NCBI GenBank assembly: GCA_030447275.1
Contig: JAUJPF010000010.1
Span: forward strand, 29,140-93,139
From: Solirubrobacteraceae bacterium
Lineage (GTDB): Bacteria > Actinomycetota > Thermoleophilia > Solirubrobacterales > Solirubrobacteraceae
DNA: 64,000 nt
Direction of reading: 5' to 3'
Shown in pieces: positions 60,791 to 64,000 of the stretch; the stretch's first letter is position 1; each line of letters opens with the position of its first letter. The notes under the pieces were generated by a model. It was given only the letters and a program-made list of their open reading frames with translations. It did no database searches and was not told the origin of the DNA. A program made the translations under genes and the position numbers.

Positions 60791-61475
60791 GGCCCTCACC
60801 GCCCTCCTCGTGGTCGTCGCGGTCGCGCTCGGCGCGGCCGCGCCGCCCGAGGCCTCCGACGCGGCCGGGCCGCGGGTGCGGGCGATGGTCGTCGGGCGGT
60901 CCGGAGACGTCGTCGCGGGCGTGAAGCGCGTCCGCCTCGACGCCTTCCGCCACCGCCGCTGCCGGATCCGCGCCGGGCTGCCGCTCGGTGCCCTGCAGTT
61001 CCTGCGGATGCCGTACCGGTCTCGCGGCGGATGCGACGCGCTGTACGTCTTCCAGGTCGGCCGCTCGCGCGCGTTCGGCCAGCAGGGGTGGGTGTACAAG
61101 GTCGGGACGCGGGGCGGGACCGCGAGCGCGTCGGACCCCAGCGGGCCGTTCGGCGACGGGCGCATCCGCAGCGGGTCGGAGGTCGTGTGGTTCTGGTGCC
61201 GGCAGGCGCTGAACTGCCAGCGGTCGCTGCGCGTCTCGGGTCCGCGGCGCGTGCGCCGCGGCGGCCGGCTGCGGATGCGCGTCCGCGGCTACGACGACTT
61301 CGGTCGCGCCCGGGCGATCCGCGGCGTCGGCGTCACCGTCGCCGGGCGGTTCGCGCGGACGAGCCGCCGCGGCTACGCGACGTTCCGGATGCCGCGGCGC
61401 AGCGGCGTGTTCCGGCTGCGCGCGTCCAAGCGCGGCCTCGTCCCGGCGTTCCCCGTGGGGATCCGCGTCCGGTGA
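60780..61475 (+). CDS. Secreted DUF4430-like protein 2
   Basis: This 231-residue protein starts at GTG 60780 inside the previous gene. Signal peptide ALTALLVVVAVALGAAAPPEASDA; then a short beta-grasp-like domain with CDALYVFQVGRSRAFGQQGWVYKVG, ending in GSEVVWFWCRQALNCQRSL. A single beta-sandwich follows (RRVRRGGRLRMRVRGYDDFGRARAI, GYATFRMPRRSGVFRLRASKRGLVPA). The GWVYKVG turn and final WFWC strand parallel transcobalamin-like domains. It is coupled on both sides in the B12 operon. Confidence 0.75.
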   Translation: MSARALTALLVVVAVALGAAAPPEASDAAGPRVRAMVVGRSGDVVAGVKRVRLDAFRHRRCRIRAGLPLGALQFLRMPYRSRGGCDALYVFQVGRSRAFGQQGWVYKVGTRGGTASASDPSGPFGDGRIRSGSEVVWFWCRQALNCQRSLRVSGPRRVRRGGRLRMRVRGYDDFGRARAIRGVGVTVAGRFARTSRRGYATFRMPRRSGVFRLRASKRGLVPAFPVGIRVR

Positions 61476-62398
61476 GGCGGCGAGCCGGCGTCCTCGCGCT
61501 GCACGCCCGCGCCGGGGCGGGCGGCGGCGTGGGCGCCGGCGAGACGCCCGACGAGGTGCGCCTGACGGTCACCGACCGCTTCGGCGCGGAGACCGTCCTC
61601 GAGAAGCCGGGGCCGGAGGTGCGCGGCGAGGACACCGTCATGCGCCTGCTCCAGCGCAACGCGAAGGTCGAGACGAAGTACGGCGGCGGGTTCGTGCAGT
61701 CGATCGAGGGGCTCGCGGGCGGGCGCGACGGCGCGCGGCCGGTCGACTGGTTCTACTTCGTCAACGGCGTGCTCGCCGGGAAGGGCGCCGCGGCGACCGG
61801 CGTCCGTCCCGGCGACCGCATCTGGTGGGACCGGCGCGACTGGGGAGTGACGAACAAGGTCCCGGCCGTCGTCGGCTCGTTCCCGGAGCCGTTCGGGCAC
61901 GGGGTGGAGGGCGACCGGCTGCCGACGCGGATCGAGTGCTCGCAGGCGGTCCGCGACGCGTGCGAGGCGGTGCAGGACCGGTTCACGAAGCTCGGGATCG
62001 TCGCCGGCAAGGCGCTGCGCGGGACGTCGGAGGCGGGCGGCGAGGTGCTGCGCGTCTCGGTCGGGACGTGGCAGGAGGTGCGGGGCGACGCCGCGCTGCG
62101 CCAGGTCGAGCGCGGCCCGCGCGCGAGCGGCGTGTACGGCCGCTTCGACGGTGGCGAGTTCGTGGCGCTCGACGCGCGCGGGCGCGAGGTCCAGCGCCTC
62201 GGCCCCGGCACGGGCGTCGTCCTCGCCACGCGGCTCGGCGACGGCCCGCCGGTGTGGGCGGTGACCGGCACCGACGCCGCCGGCGTGCGCGTCGCCGCGC
62301 GCGCGCTCGACGAGACCGTCCTCAACGAGAAGTTCGCGCTGGCTGTCGGCGCCGACGGCCTGCCCGTCGCGCTGCCGGCGACGGAGGCCGCGCGGTGA
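61472..62398 (+). CDS. DUF4430 protein 3 of the B12 operon
   Basis: This 308-residue protein starts at GTG 61472 (GTGA overlap). The N-terminus (VRRRAGVLALHARAGAGGGVGAGETPDE) lacks a convincing hydrophobic signal where a lipoprotein signal would be expected; a small indel may have altered it. The DUF4430 domain is clear: VRLTVTDRFGAETVLEKPGPEVRGEDTVMRLLQRNAKVETKYGGGFVQSIEGL, then DWFYFVNGVLAGKGAAATGVRPGDRIWWDRRDW. The second half (ECSQAVRDACEAVQDRF, VSVGTWQEVRGDAAL) is a separate alpha/beta region. It is probably the ligand-capturing partner of the ECF transporter, from operon context. Confidence 0.8.
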   Translation: MRRRAGVLALHARAGAGGGVGAGETPDEVRLTVTDRFGAETVLEKPGPEVRGEDTVMRLLQRNAKVETKYGGGFVQSIEGLAGGRDGARPVDWFYFVNGVLAGKGAAATGVRPGDRIWWDRRDWGVTNKVPAVVGSFPEPFGHGVEGDRLPTRIECSQAVRDACEAVQDRFTKLGIVAGKALRGTSEAGGEVLRVSVGTWQEVRGDAALRQVERGPRASGVYGRFDGGEFVALDARGREVQRLGPGTGVVLATRLGDGPPVWAVTGTDAAGVRVAARALDETVLNEKFALAVGADGLPVALPATEAAR

Positions 62399-63258
62399 TC
62401 TACGAGCGGCGTGCGAGCCCGCTGCACGCCGCGCGCGCCGTCGCGTCGGGGGCGTGGTGCGTGGCGCTGGCCGGCGCGGCGCTCGCCTTCCACCACCCGC
62501 TCGTGCTCGGCGCGCTGCTCGCTGCGGTCGTCGCGGGTGCGTACGGCGCGGGCGTGGGTCGCGAGGTCACGCGGCTGCTGCGCTACGCGGTGCCGTTCGC
62601 GCTGTTCATCGCGCTCGTCAACCCGTTCGTCTCGCGCAACGGCCTGACGGTGATCGCCCGGCTCGGGGAGGTGCCGCCGTTCGGGAGCATCGTTCTCACT
62701 GCAGAGGCGCTCGTCTACGGCGCGATGTTCGGGCTGCGCCTGCTCGTCGTCGTGCTCGCGTTCGGGATCGCGACGTACGCGATCGACCCGGACGAGGTGC
62801 TGCGGCTCTTCCGCCGCGTGTCGTTCCGCTCGGCGCTGACGGCCGCGCTCGCGGTGCGGCTCGTCCCGGTGCTGCACGCCGACGCCAAGCGCCTGGCCGA
62901 GGCGCGCCGCTGCCGCGCCGGCGGCGACGCGTCGCGGCTCGCGGTGCTCCGCGCGGTCACGGCGGGGGCGCTCGACCGGGCGACCGACGTCGCCGCGACG
63001 CTCGAGGTGCGCGGCTACGCGACCGCCGGCCCGTCGCGCGCGGCGGGGCGGCCGTGGTCGCGCCACGACGGCTGGTTCGCGGCCTCGGCGGCCGCGCTCG
63101 TCGGCCTCGTCGTTGCCGCGAAGCTCGGCGGCGTCGCGGACTTCGAGGCGTTCCCGGCGCTCGCCGCGCCGCTCGGCGGCCTCGAGATCGCGCTGGCGGT
63201 TGCGCTCGTGGTCGTCGCCCTGCTGCCGTTCTGCGACCGCCGGGGGATCGCGGCGTGA
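62395..63258 (+). CDS. ecfT: ECF transporter T component
   Basis: This 287-residue membrane protein of the CbiQ/EcfT family has about five to six hydrophobic segments. The coupling helices carry the family Ala-Arg-Gly-type motif as VRGYATAG (residues about 203-210), preceded by RLVPVLHADAKRLAEARRCRAGGD. It connects the ATPases to a substrate-binding S component. GTG 62395 overlaps the previous stop (GTGA). Cobalamin is the likely substrate from the upstream riboswitch. The S component is not in the window. Confidence 0.87.
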   Translation: MIYERRASPLHAARAVASGAWCVALAGAALAFHHPLVLGALLAAVVAGAYGAGVGREVTRLLRYAVPFALFIALVNPFVSRNGLTVIARLGEVPPFGSIVLTAEALVYGAMFGLRLLVVVLAFGIATYAIDPDEVLRLFRRVSFRSALTAALAVRLVPVLHADAKRLAEARRCRAGGDASRLAVLRAVTAGALDRATDVAATLEVRGYATAGPSRAAGRPWSRHDGWFAASAAALVGLVVAAKLGGVADFEAFPALAAPLGGLEIALAVALVVVALLPFCDRRGIAA

Positions 63259-64000
63259 ACGCGCTCGTCTTCGACCGCGTCGACTACACGTACGCGGGGG
63301 CGGCGGCCCCGGCGCTGACGGATGTGTCGTTCGCCGTGGAGCCGGGGGAGCTCGTCGTCGTGGCCGGGCTCTCGGGGTCCGGCAAGTCGACGGTCGTGCG
63401 GGCGGCGTGCGGGCTCGTGCCGCACTTCCACGGCGGCGAGTTCGGCGGGCGCGTCGTCGTCGAGGGGCTCGACACGCGCGAGCATGGCCCGGGGGAGATC
63501 GCCGCCGTCGCGGGGACGCTCGCGCAGGATCCGGAGACCCAGGTCGTCCTCGGCACCGTCCGCGCCGAGCTCGCGTTCGGACTCGAGAACCGCGGCCACG
63601 GCCCCGCGGCGATCGCGCGCGGGGTGGAGGAGGCGGCACTCGCCCTCGGCATCGCGCACCTCCTCGACCGCTCGACATCGACGCTCTCGGGCGGGGAGCT
63701 CCAGCGCGTGGCGCTCGCGGGCGCGCTCGCCGGCCGGCCGCGGGTCGTCCTGCTCGACGAGCCGACGTCGCAGCTCGATCCGGTCGCGGGCGACGAGCTC
63801 GTGTGGCTGCGGCGGCGGCTGAACGAGGAGTGGGGGACGACGGTCGTGCTCGTCGAGCACCGCCTCGAGCGCCGCCTCGCCGCCGCCGACCGCGTGCTCG
63901 TGCTCGCCGGCGGGCGCCTCGCGTGCGACGCCGCGCCGCGCACGTTCCTCGAGTGGGCCGCGGCGGAGTCGCCCGCGCTCGAGACGCCCGCCGCCCGGTT
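63255..64000 (+). CDS. ecfA: ECF transporter ATPase, 3' end outside window
   Basis: The first 248 residues of an ABC ATPase are visible: Walker A GLSGSGKST, Q-loop LAQDPETQVVLGTVRAELAFGLEN (typical ECF ATPase), signature TLSGGELQRVALAGAL, Walker B RVVLLDEPTSQLDP and the switch His in VVLVEHRLERRL. It powers the ECF module with the T component upstream. GTG 63255 overlaps the ecfT stop. The frame is open at 64000; length here is near a full single domain, so it may continue into a second ATPase domain or end soon after. Confidence 0.92.
   Translation, partial: MNALVFDRVDYTYAGAAAPALTDVSFAVEPGELVVVAGLSGSGKSTVVRAACGLVPHFHGGEFGGRVVVEGLDTREHGPGEIAAVAGTLAQDPETQVVLGTVRAELAFGLENRGHGPAAIARGVEEAALALGIAHLLDRSTSTLSGGELQRVALAGALAGRPRVVLLDEPTSQLDPVAGDELVWLRRRLNEEWGTTVVLVEHRLERRLAAADRVLVLAGGRLACDAAPRTFLEWAAAESPALETPAAR

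Noticed and set aside
1..64000. CRISPR array, insertion sequence, integron or prophage
   Set aside because: No interspersed repeat series, transposase, integrase, terminal inverted repeats or phage structural gene was seen in either strand.

Overview
The window is very GC-rich DNA with actinobacterial traits: GTG and TTG starts, GTGA stop/start overlaps, leaderless-type promoters, and a tRNA gene without an encoded CCA. The secreted LVIVD, RTX, choice-of-anchor-L and arginine-rich beta-sandwich proteins resemble those of Thermoleophilia/Solirubrobacterales (Solirubrobacter or Conexibacter relatives). That placement is inference from gene content, with no marker gene to test it. No transposase, integrase, phage gene or CRISPR array was found.

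Layout. (1) 1-22.9 kb is a nonribosomal peptide cluster. Plus-strand synthetases (C-A-PCP-E, then C-A-PCP-C-A-PCP-C, then A-PCP-C) converge on a minus-strand operon: a FAAL-ACP-C-A-PCP starter synthetase, a histidine-ammonia-lyase-like MIO enzyme, and a free-standing C domain. A divergent mbtH lies beyond. Hand-read adenylation codes suggest Pro-like (followed by epimerisation), Asn/Asp, Ser and Val, plus one odd code in the starter synthetase. No thioesterase is visible. (2) 22.9-27.5 kb holds a lipase-like hydrolase and a TetR regulator separated by two identical-geometry palindromes, then a gutted M14 carboxypeptidase, a small membrane protein and a transporter fragment. (3) 27.5-33.4 kb holds an LVIVD protein and a run of damaged genes (TetR, catechol O-methyltransferase, aldo-keto reductase, LysR), then an ATP-dependent DNA ligase. 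(4) 33.4-39.2 kb has an MFS exporter and a copper island (copA, a secreted His-rich protein, copZ, csoR, DUF4396) with a CsoR-type operator. (5) 39.3-52 kb has an RTX protein, a hydrolase, an MFS exporter, and a possible new pathway. This comprises an HMG-CoA-reductase/phosphotransferase fusion gene (multiply frameshifted), facing a coupled operon for a class-I-aaRS-like protein, an unknown protein, a GH3 acyl-amido synthetase and a thymidylate-kinase-like protein, with a divergent MMPL exporter. (6) 52-58.8 kb has a penicillin-acylase-family enzyme, a methyltransferase, a SnoaL-like protein, tRNA-Glu beside a tRNA-Leu vestige, a Crp-family regulator and a choice-of-anchor-L protein. (7) 58.8-64 kb is a vitamin B12 locus: a PduO adenosyltransferase, and a cobalamin riboswitch followed by three DUF4430/transcobalamin-like secreted proteins and ECF transporter genes, cut by the window end.

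Quality caveat. Two unrelated genes (40681-40790 and 49638-49747) each carry a perfect 55-bp tandem duplication that breaks an otherwise continuous reading frame. A shared 55-bp length is what untrimmed k=55 de Bruijn-graph overlaps would leave. Many other frameshifts here may likewise be sequence or assembly errors, so 'pseudogene' calls are statements about this sequence, not necessarily about the organism.
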